A stretch of DNA of 64,000 nt, taken from the NCBI RefSeq assembly GCF_022163125.1, contig NZ_CP091881.1, positions 2,728,001 to 2,792,000 of the forward strand, given 5' to 3'. Numbering within the stretch: position 1 is the stretch's first letter; each line of letters begins with the position of its first letter. The DNA is from Paenibacillus sp. HWE-109. Lineage in GTDB: Bacteria > Bacillota > Bacilli > Paenibacillales > NBRC-103111. This document shows positions 19,009 to 28,781 of the stretch, in pieces. A program made the translations under genes and the position numbers. The notes under the pieces were generated by a model. The model was not told the DNA's origin and made no database searches. It saw nothing but the letters and a program-made list of their open reading frames with translations.

Positions 19009-20544
19009 ATGATACGAGTATCAAAGAGAAGTTATTTGGTTTCGATGATCGTTTTGGCATCCGCAGTGTTTGCCGGCTGCAGCAGCTCCACCGATCATTC
19101 AGCGGAACCTAATCGTGCAGGAACGGTGAGTCCGACCAACAATGCCGTATCGAGCTCATCTGTTTATACTCCCGCTACGATTCGTGTGTTTACCGAGTAC
19201 AATACCGCTTGGCCACCGAAAAAGGATTGGGGTGTATGGAAGTGGGTGAAAGAAGAGACGAACATTACGGTCAATCAGAAAACGGCGACCTCACCAGAGT
19301 CGCTCTCGCTGGAAGTCGCCTCCGGCAACATGCCGGATGTCATGTCCGTTTTCCCAGGTGATGTGCAGAAATTCGGCGCACAGGGAGCTTTCCTCGATTT
19401 GTCCAAATATATGGACAAAATGCCCAATGTGAAAGCTTATCTGGATGTTAAGCCGGATATTCGTGCCAGAGTTACACAGCCCGATGGAAAGATCTACAAC
19501 ATCATTAACGATGGAGCGGGTACAGGCAACCAGTTAGTCTGGTTCTATCGCGACGATGTTTTCCAGAAAAACAACTTGAAGGCGCCGTCGACCTGGGATG
19601 AGCTTTATCTTACAGCAAAGAAGTTGAAAGAGCTTTACCCGGAAAGTTATCCTCTTGTATTCCGCCATGGCATTAATACTCTGTTTGCATTCGCTCCTAC
19701 GTTCGGGGTATATCCGGAATTCCATAAAGATCCGGTTACCGGCAAGATGAAATACGGTGTGAACGATCCTAATTTCAAGAAGATGATCGAGTATCTGAAT
19801 AAGTTCTATACAGAGGGCTTGTTCCCTCCCGATTGGCTCTCCATGGATTATAAAGCTTGGTCCCAATTCATGGCGACGAACAAATCATTTATCACCGTGC
19901 AATACATTGGACAAATTGAAATCATGAACAATCAGATGAAGGAAGGACATTTGAAATTTATGGCGCCTCCGCTAGGAGCAGGGAGCAAAGCGTTTCTGCC
20001 AAAAGGCAATTATGAAGATTACGGCTTTGCTGTTGCCTCCAAGACGACAAACCTGGAAGCATCGCTGCGTTACCTGAATTTCATCTATTCGCAGAAAGGC
20101 CGCGATGTGCTCAGTTGGGGGAAAGAAGGAGAGACGTACACCGTCGAGAACGGCAAGCGCAAATTTAAACCGATCTTTAAGGAAGCGAATGATTTGCGCA
20201 AAGAAGCTGGCATTCAAACGGCTGGAACGTATGGATGGTTCGACTTTGATGCCTGGCTCTCCCTTGTAAAAGATAGCGAACAAGAGGCTTATGTTGAAGC
20301 GCAGAAATACCAATTCCCAGTCAACAACATTTTACCTATTTTGACGAAAGAAGAGATCGACGCCATCGTCACACAAGCTGATCAACTCAATAAATATTAC
20401 ACGACTTCCGTTAGCAAGTTCATCATGGGCGAAATGCCGTTAGCGCTGTGGGATACATTCATTTCCTCCTTGAATCAGTATGGACTTGCTAAGCTGCTCG
20501 AAACGTACCAAACCGCTCTAGAACGACAGAAAGCGGGCAAATAA
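19009..20544 (+). CDS. Extracellular solute-binding lipoprotein (LplA-type), orphan
   Basis: A family 1 ABC solute-binding protein for oligosaccharides, 511 residues from ATG 19009, which has AAAGGAG at the right distance; an upstream in-frame ATG at 18940 lacks one. The lipoprotein signal ends in VFAGC (Cys24). The mature domain shows the LplA-type start TIRVFTEYNTAWPPKKDWGV and the motif ASGNMPDVMSVFP. No permease genes are adjacent, unlike the other LplA loci in this window, so it must share a permease pair or function as a sensor partner. A heparinase-like lyase follows 67 bases later without a terminator, suggesting co-transcription. Confidence 0.87.
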   Translation: MIRVSKRSYLVSMIVLASAVFAGCSSSTDHSAEPNRAGTVSPTNNAVSSSSVYTPATIRVFTEYNTAWPPKKDWGVWKWVKEETNITVNQKTATSPESLSLEVASGNMPDVMSVFPGDVQKFGAQGAFLDLSKYMDKMPNVKAYLDVKPDIRARVTQPDGKIYNIINDGAGTGNQLVWFYRDDVFQKNNLKAPSTWDELYLTAKKLKELYPESYPLVFRHGINTLFAFAPTFGVYPEFHKDPVTGKMKYGVNDPNFKKMIEYLNKFYTEGLFPPDWLSMDYKAWSQFMATNKSFITVQYIGQIEIMNNQMKEGHLKFMAPPLGAGSKAFLPKGNYEDYGFAVASKTTNLEASLRYLNFIYSQKGRDVLSWGKEGETYTVENGKRKFKPIFKEANDLRKEAGIQTAGTYGWFDFDAWLSLVKDSEQEAYVEAQKYQFPVNNILPILTKEEIDAIVTQADQLNKYYTTSVSKFIMGEMPLALWDTFISSLNQYGLAKLLETYQTALERQKAGK

Positions 20545-20611
20545 TGCTTTGCAGGAAGCTTTCACTTTAGTGTTGGGGTAATCCCGATATCATGAGAAAG
20601 GGGAATGAATA

Positions 20612-23600
20612 ATGCACGTAAGAATAATAAAAATCATAGCTTTCTGGCTTTCCTTGCTGTTGCTAGGGGGACTATATCCTGCTTCATTTCCACAGTACGC
20701 CAGTGCTGAAGGTACGGCGCTGCAGTGGCCGGTATTCGCCAATGGCGAGCATATGCCCTATCGGCCGGAGGACTCGCTCGTCACCTCGCAAAGTCCGCCC
20801 GATTTCAGCTGGCCGCCCGCACTAGGTGCAGAATCGTACCAGCTTCAAGTATCGCGAACGTCGGATTTTGCGGTAGTTGCACACGAAGCGAGCGCTTTGA
20901 TGACCAATTTCTACAACTTTGCGGATGCGTTCGCAGCGGGTTCTTGGTATTGGAGGGTACGCTACTTCCAAAGCGGTACGGCTTCGGAATGGACGACAAT
21001 TCGGCGGTTTCGAATCCAGGAGAATGCTGTACCTTTTCCTGTACCCACTGTAGATACAATGATCAGCAAGGTGCCAGCAGCCCATCCACGCATATGGACG
21101 ACACCCGATACGCTTCTGCAGTTCCGCAGCTACGCGTTGACGAGCGGTAAAACGTTCTATGATGCCAAGTATACGCAAGCTGTCAGCAATTTGAACGCAT
21201 CAATGCCTTCGGAGCCAACCACTCAGGGGAAATCATATACCGATGACGTTTTGAACAATTTAATGACTGCTGCTTTTGTTTACCTGATTTCAGGTGAGGA
21301 ACGATTCGGACAAAGTGCAAGGGCACAGCTGCTCAACGTGGCTAATTGGGATACGAATGGCACAACGAGTTACGTGAAAGTTGGCCAGGTGCACCGAGCA
21401 ATCACTTATCAATCAGCAATGGCCTATGACTGGGTGTATAGTTTGCTCAGTCCAAGCGATAAAACAAAGATTCAGACGATGATTGTATCCCGTATGACTG
21501 CCATGTATGATGATCTTCTCGTCCAACATCCCATTACGAAGAATCCTTACGATGCACATGGCTGGACCGCCTTAGGGTTCATGGGAATTGTCTCTATTGC
21601 TCTCCTGCGTGATATCCCAAATGCGGAGCCGTGGTTTAAAGCAATCGTTCCGCCTTACATCAATTTGATGCCCAACTGGGGCGGTGAAGATGGAGGCTGG
21701 TCGCAAGGAACCGGGTATTGGCAATGGTCAAATTTGACAAATAAAGAATTTATGGACGTTCTGCTAAGCGCTACAGGTATGAATCTATATGGGAAAGCGT
21801 TTTCACGCAATGAAGGAATGTTCCCCTTGTATGCGTTTCCGCATGGATCTCCCAAAGGGATCATCGGTGATGGGACACATGACGCTCCCGGAGCGCCAAA
21901 CGTTACCACTTTTCAAAGACTGGCTCAAATGTTTCAAGACCCACGGATGCAATGGGGCGCGCAGGCGGTAGGTTCGCCTTCGTTAGATCAATTGAGCAAG
22001 TATTTCTACGGTGACAACAGCGTAGAAGCTCGCCCTCCGGTCGATTTGCCAAACTCCAAATGGTTTAAAGACATTGGCCTGGTCGCCATGCATTCCGATC
22101 TTCTGAACCCGGAACGCATTTCGATGTATTTCAAATCAAGTCCCTATGGCAGCTATATCCATAGCCAAGCGGATCAGAACAGCTTTGTCATCAATGCGTA
22201 CGGCGAATCGCTTGCGGCGAAGACCGGCTATTACGATGACTTTAACAGCGCCCATCGTACGAATTATACGGCTCAGACATTATCAAGCAATGCGATCACG
22301 ATCGACGGGAAAAAGGGGCAGCCCATCAACAATATCGATGCAGATGGAAACATTCTCGGTTTTGTAACGCATCCTGATTTCGATGCGACCAGCGGCGATG
22401 CCACAGCAGCCTATCAGGGAAGTCTGACGAAGGCCGTTCGGCATATGATTTACGTGAAGCCGTCCATGTTCGTTGTGGTAGATCAACTGAAATCTGCGAA
22501 TCCAGCCGGTTCTGAATTCGAGTGGAGACTGCATGCCGAGGACCAGCTAATACTAGATGCGGATCAGGCTGGTGCGACCATTCTCAAAGGAAAGGCGGGA
22601 CTCAAGACGCGAATCCAGTATCCTGCGAACATGCGAGCGACGCTGGAAGATAAATTCATAAGTATGGATGGGCAAGAGGTACTGCCGAAAGGCGATTATG
22701 CCAATATACCGAGCCAGAAACATGCTGCATTCATTACGCCCAAGTCTAACAATTCGACGATCGTTGCAACCATGGGGGTCTACGAGTCAGGAACAGCAGC
22801 ACCGAATGTCGTTTCTGAAAACCATGGGAATTATATGAAGATGAGCTTTGAAGATGGGAGTACGGTATACGTCAGGCTGACGGAAAGCGGAGAAGTTGAT
22901 GCCGGAGCGATTCGTTTCGACGGCGCAGCAGCTTCAGTTCGTGGAGATTCTGTCATGCTCGTATCGGGGACGAAGCTTGTGAAAGATGGCGTCACACTGC
23001 TGTCCAGCGATAAGCCGGCAACCATCGCATTCGGCAAGCAGGAATTGTCTATTTCAGGAGCGGAAGAAACGAACGTGACGATCCATGCGAATGGTATTGC
23101 TCGAGTGAGAGATGAGCAAGGGACGGATATTCCGAATACGGGAAGTGCGAGCGAATCTTTGGGACTCCGAGGAGTGTTTTGGCAAGCTTCGCCCACGGCG
23201 CTTACGTTGCGTGTCGAGAAGGGCTCTCAGTCGTTTAAATTGAATAACGCCCCGAGCTCGGAACCACTAGGCAACGTTACGCTCCAAACTAACGTTAACG
23301 GCTCGAATCAATCCGTCGTGCTGCATGCGCAGAGCGATCTGGAAGGTAATAGCGTAGCTTGGGGCAATTTGGTTAACTCAGAAGGACTTTATGAGGTCGT
23401 TGAGGCACCGAATGGCTTTCTGTTCGAACATAGCGGAAGTCAGAAAACTCTCTATTTGGAACAGGACGCGTCTATTATTTTACATGGTGCTGCAGATCAT
23501 CCGCTAACGCTTCGCAAACTGGGGTCAAATATTCCAGTCAACACGCAGGTTCGAGATGATTATGACAATGTGAGAAATTTGCTTAGCGTCCAGCAGGAAG

Positions 23601-25687
23601 CAGAAAGGTTTGATTCTTCAAGAGGAGGGACGTTCACCCGGTATGCGACGCGTGAATTCTTGTCTAATAAAATTGGAGTCGGCAACTGGATCACGAAAGG
23701 GCAATGGCTTAGCTATTCACTTGACGTTCCGAAACGAGGCAACTATGACCTGGTTCTAAAGTATGTGTCTGGACCAGCCGTTGGAACGGCAAGGTACTTG
23801 CAAATCGGAATCAACATTCCCGCCTATTTCCAAGTTCCTCCTACACTTGATTACGGGCAAGATCAAGCAAATTGGAGATCGCTGCGAGTCAAAACGGGTA
23901 CAATGCTAGAGCCCGGACCCGTTAGATTGACCATGTGGAACTCGAACGGTCTGATGAATTTGGATTGGATCGGCCTTATGGAAGTGAAGGATGACGAAGT
24001 TCCTCCGACGGTCCCCGCCAACCTTCGTCTGGTAACGACCACGGATACGACTGCAACGATTGGTTGGGATGCCTCCAGCGATAATGCAGGCATTAAGGAA
24101 TACCGAGTTTATGTGAACGATGTATTTCAAGCGACCGTTACAGGGAACGTGACCGAGGCGATCGTTCCTGGACTCACTGCTGGAAACGGCTACCGGATTA
24201 AGTTGAGAGCAATCGATACGAGCGATAACCCGTCGTTTGACAGCTTACCGCTTGATATCGTGACCGCGGATTCCGCTGCACCCGACTGGAGTGGTGATGC
24301 TGCCTTGCGTACGACGCTTATTTTCCCTGAGACGGCAAGACTGTCTTGGAGTGAGGCGACTGATAACTCCGGTCAACCGGTTACTTACAACCTTTATCTT
24401 ATCAACGGATCCGCCGTAGACAAGATTGCGACTGTCAGCGGGACAACATATGATGTGCAAGGATTGCAGCCTAGCAGTATGTATCGCTTCAAGGTGGAGG
24501 CTGCCGACTTGCGAGGTAATCAATCCATGTACGGACCATCCGTCCTGGTGAAGACTCTGGCTCCAGGCTTAAGTGGAGGGTTTTATGAATCGTTTACGAA
24601 TATGCCTGTGGGACCGCTTGCTTCCGGAAACGGCTGGATTGTCGATACGAATCATGGAACGTCAGTGAGCGTAACATCGTCGGCTTACACATCCGATAAG
24701 GCGGTCAGTCTTAAGGATACGTATTACGATCTAGCGGATGAATACCGAAGAGCTCCCGTTTTGGCAAGGAACATTCCGGCTATGAGCGGAAGAGTTGTCT
24801 TCGAAACAAAATACAAGTTCAACCCGGTCAGCAATCCATATGGCAATTATGAAATTGAGCTTCACAAGAGCGGAGCGATCGCCGCTCGTCTGTCAGGTTT
24901 TTCGGGAGGAGGCTTTGGTTATTGGGTGCTGAATAATGGCACTTTGAAAACGATGTCGATTCCGTCCAATACAGGAGGTTTCAAAATTCCTGTCGGCGAT
25001 TGGATCAAATTAAAGGTCGTTGTTGACACGAGTACGAAAACCTATGATTTTGAGTTCGCCACAGCTAGTCTGAAGAACTACCCCGGTAATGTAGATTCTC
25101 CTGGCACATTAGACAAGACAAACGGTATTTATCGAATTTCCGGTGTGCCCTTCTATAACGGGAACACGACGATTAATGCCATAGATTCTTTCAATTTTAG
25201 CCCGACCCGGTACACGGGGGATTATACATTGGATGATCTGGCATTCTACAAGGAAACCGTCCTGCCTGAGGCTGCGCTTACAGCGCCTGACCGTGCAGGA
25301 ATAGCTGAGTTAGTTCCCATTGATTTTAGTTTGCGTAATGTAACAAATATTGCCTCTGAGAAAGTTGCTTTTCACTACAATACTCAATTATTTGACTTTG
25401 TCAGCTTGAACAGCACTCAAACCGGTATTACGGTTACGAATACGGTGTATGATCAAGCTAACGGAACGGTTACCGTCAATGTCAGCAACAGTGGTTATGG
25501 AAGCGGAACGGTCAGCGGTGATCAAAAACTGCTCCAATTGATGCTTCGTGCCAAATCGGCAACTGGCATCGGCAGCGTTGAGGTCACCTCGGCACAAATA
25601 ACCAATTCGACCGGTACGGTGACAGATATCAACGGTTTGCCGGGTAAAACGATCCGTGTGCATACCGTTACGGGCATTCAGCAGTAA
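20612..25687 (+). CDS. Secreted multidomain heparinase II/III-like (DUF4962) polysaccharide lyase with CBM, FN3 and cohesin-like domains
   Basis: 1691 residues with a signal peptide (about 1-33, ending SAEG). Domain order: DUF4962/FN3-like N-terminal module with PVFANGEHMPYRPEDS (about 35-140); alpha/alpha toroid of heparinase type (about 155-430, containing YDAHGWTALGFMGI and GGEDGGWSQGTGYWQWSN); heparinase II/III beta domain (about 480-760, starting SMYFKSSPYGSYIHSQADQN); a CBM6-like domain (about 990-1120, AERFDSSRGG to LDWIGLMEV); two FN3 domains (about 1128-1217 and 1223-1312); a concanavalin-like region (about 1320-1540); and a cohesin-like C-terminus (about 1551-1685). It should cleave a uronic-acid-containing polymer outside the cell. 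The exact polymer is unknown. No S-layer or sortase anchor was seen. Confidence 0.82.
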   Translation: MHVRIIKIIAFWLSLLLLGGLYPASFPQYASAEGTALQWPVFANGEHMPYRPEDSLVTSQSPPDFSWPPALGAESYQLQVSRTSDFAVVAHEASALMTNFYNFADAFAAGSWYWRVRYFQSGTASEWTTIRRFRIQENAVPFPVPTVDTMISKVPAAHPRIWTTPDTLLQFRSYALTSGKTFYDAKYTQAVSNLNASMPSEPTTQGKSYTDDVLNNLMTAAFVYLISGEERFGQSARAQLLNVANWDTNGTTSYVKVGQVHRAITYQSAMAYDWVYSLLSPSDKTKIQTMIVSRMTAMYDDLLVQHPITKNPYDAHGWTALGFMGIVSIALLRDIPNAEPWFKAIVPPYINLMPNWGGEDGGWSQGTGYWQWSNLTNKEFMDVLLSATGMNLYGKAFSRNEGMFPLYAFPHGSPKGIIGDGTHDAPGAPNVTTFQRLAQMFQDPRMQWGAQAVGSPSLDQLSKYFYGDNSVEARPPVDLPNSKWFKDIGLVAMHSDLLNPERISMYFKSSPYGSYIHSQADQNSFVINAYGESLAAKTGYYDDFNSAHRTNYTAQTLSSNAITIDGKKGQPINNIDADGNILGFVTHPDFDATSGDATAAYQGSLTKAVRHMIYVKPSMFVVVDQLKSANPAGSEFEWRLHAEDQLILDADQAGATILKGKAGLKTRIQYPANMRATLEDKFISMDGQEVLPKGDYANIPSQKHAAFITPKSNNSTIVATMGVYESGTAAPNVVSENHGNYMKMSFEDGSTVYVRLTESGEVDAGAIRFDGAAASVRGDSVMLVSGTKLVKDGVTLLSSDKPATIAFGKQELSISGAEETNVTIHANGIARVRDEQGTDIPNTGSASESLGLRGVFWQASPTALTLRVEKGSQSFKLNNAPSSEPLGNVTLQTNVNGSNQSVVLHAQSDLEGNSVAWGNLVNSEGLYEVVEAPNGFLFEHSGSQKTLYLEQDASIILHGAADHPLTLRKLGSNIPVNTQVRDDYDNVRNLLSVQQEAERFDSSRGGTFTRYATREFLSNKIGVGNWITKGQWLSYSLDVPKRGNYDLVLKYVSGPAVGTARYLQIGINIPAYFQVPPTLDYGQDQANWRSLRVKTGTMLEPGPVRLTMWNSNGLMNLDWIGLMEVKDDEVPPTVPANLRLVTTTDTTATIGWDASSDNAGIKEYRVYVNDVFQATVTGNVTEAIVPGLTAGNGYRIKLRAIDTSDNPSFDSLPLDIVTADSAAPDWSGDAALRTTLIFPETARLSWSEATDNSGQPVTYNLYLINGSAVDKIATVSGTTYDVQGLQPSSMYRFKVEAADLRGNQSMYGPSVLVKTLAPGLSGGFYESFTNMPVGPLASGNGWIVDTNHGTSVSVTSSAYTSDKAVSLKDTYYDLADEYRRAPVLARNIPAMSGRVVFETKYKFNPVSNPYGNYEIELHKSGAIAARLSGFSGGGFGYWVLNNGTLKTMSIPSNTGGFKIPVGDWIKLKVVVDTSTKTYDFEFATASLKNYPGNVDSPGTLDKTNGIYRISGVPFYNGNTTINAIDSFNFSPTRYTGDYTLDDLAFYKETVLPEAALTAPDRAGIAELVPIDFSLRNVTNIASEKVAFHYNTQLFDFVSLNSTQTGITVTNTVYDQANGTVTVNVSNSGYGSGTVSGDQKLLQLMLRAKSATGIGSVEVTSAQITNSTGTVTDINGLPGKTIRVHTVTGIQQ

Positions 25688-25767
25688 GCTTTGAAGAGGC
25701 TTATCTTATAACCATAATAGAAGAGGGTCGATTCGCTAAGAATAAGGCAGCTAAACGTGCCTATTAC

Positions 25768-25799
25768 AGAACCTAGCTACAGGCTAGGTTCTCTTTTTT
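25768..25799 (+). terminator. Rho-independent terminator
   Basis: AGAACCTAG-ctacagg-CTAGGTTCT followed by CTTTTTT. It lies 80 bases after the large lyase gene. Confidence 0.88.
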
Positions 25800-26089
25800 G
25801 CTCAAGTAATCGGCAGCAATGACTCCACTAACCAAGGCGGTTAATCCTTGTGGATATGACTCTGTTAAGGGTGCTCGGCTGCCTTCTCAGCGATCGGACA
25901 GGAGAGTTTAACCTTGACTCTTATAAATGGTGTGGGTATTATTACCATAACGTTGATGGATTGGGGAGAAGTGTATGTTTAAACAAACAGTGAAACAATT
26001 CCATCATCACAACGGTGTTAACACATTCCACGATAAGTAGGGTACACACTCATGAATCTATGTAAAGACCATACTTTTATAAGAAAGTT
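25800..26089. other. Intergenic stretch without a recognised gene
   Basis: No convincing gene. A 21-codon frame (25975-26040) has a fair GGGGAGAAG site, but nothing else supports it. Confidence 0.4.
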
Positions 26090-26106
26090 TAGGAAGAGTG
26101 AATCGC

Positions 26107-26907
26107 ATGCGAAAGAATTGCAAATTGATTTTGGTTGAAGGGTTGTGCGGCACGGGCAAATCAACTCTAGCAGAACGATCGCATAGCTACCTGGTACAGC
26201 AAGGTATTTCCTCCCGTTTCTATGACGAGGGATCAAAAGGACATCCAACGAGTTTGAATTGGCACGCTTTCTTCCGCGAAGAGGAATATAAGGAACTTCT
26301 GATGCGGTATCCAGACGCCGCTAATGAAATCCGTTCATGGGCCATAAAAAATGGTAGCAATTATCTGATTCCTTATCGTGAAGTCAAGGAATTCCACGAG
26401 TTGGATGCACTCTATTCCGAGCTGAAGTCTCGTGAACTATGTTGGACGGATACGCCTGTAGCCTCGCTGTCAGAGTTTACAATTTCGATTCAGCGGCATT
26501 GGGCACGTTTCGCTGAGCTTGCCAGCGCCGTGGAGGAAGTATATGTGCTCGAAGCGGTGTTTTTCCAACATCAGATACATGATTTGTTGGGTCATTATGA
26601 AGCTGTTGATCGCCAAATCGAGCATCATATTCAGGAAATCGCCACTCAGATTGTTGATTTGCATCCTGTGGTGATTTATTTAACTCAGCCGAGTGTGCGG
26701 GAGCAGCAGGTTTGGATTTCTTCCATCCGTTCAAAACCCCACGTCGCAACGGAACAAAATATTAGGTTTATGGAAAACCGCAAGCGGATCGAATTGAGCT
26801 TGCTTGATAGGCTGCCATTTCCATCCTATACAATTGAAAATGATAACCTTGACTGGGAAGAAGTTTTTAGTAATATTGTGGAGACCATAGGACGACACAT
26901 TGAATAG
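26107..26907 (+). CDS. P-loop NTPase/kinase-like protein of unknown function
   Basis: 266 residues from ATG 26107, chosen over GTG 26098 because AGGAAGAG is then about 9 bases away. The Walker A motif is clear (GLCGTGKST, residues 12-20), preceded by a hydrophobic strand KLILVE, as in nucleoside or small-molecule kinases. A second aromatic-rich region (VYVLEAVFFQHQIHDLLGHY) and a strand HPVVIYLTQ resemble the body of thymidylate-kinase-like folds. The substrate is not recognisable. A GNAT gene follows 20 bases later, so the pair is probably an operon. Confidence 0.68.
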   Translation: MRKNCKLILVEGLCGTGKSTLAERSHSYLVQQGISSRFYDEGSKGHPTSLNWHAFFREEEYKELLMRYPDAANEIRSWAIKNGSNYLIPYREVKEFHELDALYSELKSRELCWTDTPVASLSEFTISIQRHWARFAELASAVEEVYVLEAVFFQHQIHDLLGHYEAVDRQIEHHIQEIATQIVDLHPVVIYLTQPSVREQQVWISSIRSKPHVATEQNIRFMENRKRIELSLLDRLPFPSYTIENDNLDWEEVFSNIVETIGRHIE

Positions 26908-26927
26908 CGGTATCAAGGAGGAATAAG

Positions 26928-27338
26928 ATGAAGATAGTTGTCGCAATGGATTCAGACTTTGAGTACATATTTAAACATGATCATCATATTTTAGAGAATT
27001 TGATATTACCAAAAATTAGAAATAAAGAAATATATATACTAAAGAACCAAAAAGGAAGTAATATTGGATGGATGAGGTACGGATATTTCTGGGATAATAC
27101 GCCTTTCATGAATATGATTTGGATCGAAGAACAATATCGAGGCAAGGGTGTAGGCAAGCAAGCTGTCCTATTATGGGAAGATGAAATGAAACAAAAAGGC
27201 TTTAAATTGGTTATGACGTCTACCCAGGCTAATGAAGAAGCACAGCATTTCTATAGAAAGTTAAGCTATCAGGATGCTGGATGTTTATTACTCGAAAATG
27301 AGCCGTTGGAAATTATTTTGACTAAAAAATTAATTTAA
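26928..27338 (+). CDS. GNAT family N-acetyltransferase
   Basis: 136 residues with a strong AAGGAGGAATAAG start. The GNAT core is seen as NMIWIEEQYRGKGVGKQAVL (motif A, RGKGVG pyrophosphate loop) and TSTQANEEAQHFYRKLSYQD (motif B). The length fits a single-domain enzyme. It follows the P-loop gene closely. Its substrate is unknown. Confidence 0.85.
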   Translation: MKIVVAMDSDFEYIFKHDHHILENLILPKIRNKEIYILKNQKGSNIGWMRYGYFWDNTPFMNMIWIEEQYRGKGVGKQAVLLWEDEMKQKGFKLVMTSTQANEEAQHFYRKLSYQDAGCLLLENEPLEIILTKKLI

Positions 27339-27403
27339 ACGAGAGACGATAGCTTTGTAAGTCAAGTGATGAAAGATTGCCATTGCGAGATCATCTAGAG
27401 CCG

Positions 27404-28189
27404 CTATGCTTTATTTTGAATTAAATCATTGGCAAATCCAGCAATTTTATTTTTCATAAAAAGGTTGATGTCAAAGTGGGTTTCGATGAATGCCAAAATT
27501 GCCAATGCAGATTCAGGGCATTTTTCATAACCTTGAATCATATTTGGTAAGGATGCGGCCAATGACGGGTAACGTATCTCATAGCGTCTTTCATTTTGAA
27601 AGAGGTCCTTGAAATAAGCGGTCTCATTAACTAATTGATTAGAATAAGACAATAAGTGGTCGATTGCTGCATGTTGAATATGCCTTGCAGCAGATAACTT
27701 TTCTCCGCGAGCAAAACGACAAAGCCCCACATAAAGACTTGTTAGCACATCACCTACAACTCTGCTCAAATCCGTTTCCTCATAGTTACATGTGTGAGTA
27801 GGTAAACAAAGACTTTGATCGAAATCTTCTTCACACCAGATGATCCGACCATTAGCATGAGGAATTTGGGCCACTTCATCCTCCTCCAGAATACCGAAAT
27901 CACAGTAGATCCCATCTTCATAGAAAATCCTGTATCCATCTTTGGTAAACAAATAATAGTAGCCTATAGGAGCAATGGAGGTTAACCAATCGATATTTTC
28001 AATAAGTGTTAACTTACTGCCTTTTTTGGCAATGGCTAAGAAATCCAAATCTGAATAAGCATCCATACGCTCGGTTTCTGCGACAGAGCCAAAACCGATT
28101 AATGCTCTGGCTACTCCTGTATTCTGTAAAGATTGGCTGATTTGTTCTAATCGCAATAGCAATTTTTCTTTCTGATTTATATGTGTCAT
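27404..28189 (-). CDS. Nucleotidyltransferase-fold protein (aminoglycoside adenylyltransferase-like)
   Basis: 261 residues. The Pol-beta-type nucleotidyltransferase motif GS-x10-13-DxD is present as GFGSVAETERMDAYSDLDF, with G34-S35 and D47/D49. A helical C-terminal region of about 130 residues follows, as in streptomycin or lincosamide adenylyltransferases and HI0074-like proteins. Whether it modifies an antibiotic or is a housekeeping or toxin-antitoxin-type enzyme cannot be told from sequence. It is transcribed opposite to its upstream neighbours. Confidence 0.72.
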   Translation of the reverse strand: MTHINQKEKLLLRLEQISQSLQNTGVARALIGFGSVAETERMDAYSDLDFLAIAKKGSKLTLIENIDWLTSIAPIGYYYLFTKDGYRIFYEDGIYCDFGILEEDEVAQIPHANGRIIWCEEDFDQSLCLPTHTCNYEETDLSRVVGDVLTSLYVGLCRFARGEKLSAARHIQHAAIDHLLSYSNQLVNETAYFKDLFQNERRYEIRYPSLAASLPNMIQGYEKCPESALAILAFIETHFDINLFMKNKIAGFANDLIQNKA

Positions 28190-28342
28190 AGAGCGTCTTC
28201 CTTTTCCTTAATGATCTGAGAATTCCAATAAACAGGAATGTACGTTAAAGCAATGGCTTGCAAATTAGCGACTTGTAGGAGAAAGAAGGGGAATCACCTT
28301 GTTTGCTAATGGATTTAGGTGGGCCCAATAAGTCCACCTAAA

Positions 28343-28378
28343 CACAAAACAAGCCTTAGAAGTGATACTTAAGGCTCG
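28343..28378 (-). terminator. Rho-independent terminator (minus strand)
   Basis: Read on the minus strand: AGCCTTA-AGTATCACTTC-TAAGGCT followed by TGTTTTGTGTTT. It sits just downstream of the small secreted peptide gene and fits as its terminator. A second inverted repeat (TTAGGTGG/CCACCTAA) lies at 28315-28341. Confidence 0.65.
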
Positions 28379-28400
28379 TTCTGCGGTCAGTTAAGCTAGA

Positions 28401-28541
28401 TCAGCACCAACCTCTTTCAGGCCAATCCTCCGAATATACCTTTGGTCCAGGCCAGTCACTTGCACTGGCTGCTCCGGAAAATGTTAGTAACATACAGACT
28501 ACTAAAGATGCAGTAATAAAACCTAATGTTAGTTTTCTCAT
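28401..28541 (-). CDS. Small secreted peptide precursor, 46 residues
   Basis: A short gene below the usual ORF cut-off. On the minus strand AAAGGAGACAATAATTG precedes ATG. The product starts MRKLTLGFITASLVVCMLL and has a textbook signal peptide: positive start, hydrophobic core, cleavage site GAASA/S. The predicted mature peptide is only 19 residues, SDWPGPKVYSEDWPERGWC, with the tripeptide DWP twice and a single C-terminal Cys. A terminator follows. I do not recognise the family. The size and export signal resemble secreted signalling or antimicrobial peptide precursors, but no cognate receptor or processing gene is adjacent. The TetR regulator upstream is divergent. Confidence 0.7.
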   Translation of the reverse strand: MRKLTLGFITASLVVCMLLTFSGAASASDWPGPKVYSEDWPERGWC

Positions 28542-28781
28542 CAATTATTGTCTCCTTTATTACCTATTTATTAAGCGGAAATCCTTGGAAATATTATCTT
28601 ATCAGAGATTGGTAATATTTTACTAGGGTTAAAAAGACCAAGACTTTATGCCCTCAAATAAATGAGATATCCTATCTATATGGTAGGAATTACCTATACC
28701 CAGGGAGGGTTGACTTAAGGACTCATTTGTATTATGGTTAGAACGATCATTCGATCTATTTTGAGCGAGAGGAGGCAGGAC

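Noticed and set aside
25975..26040. 21-codon frame with a GGGGAGAAG ribosome-like site
   Set aside because: Too short, no signal peptide or motif, and no terminator or conserved context.
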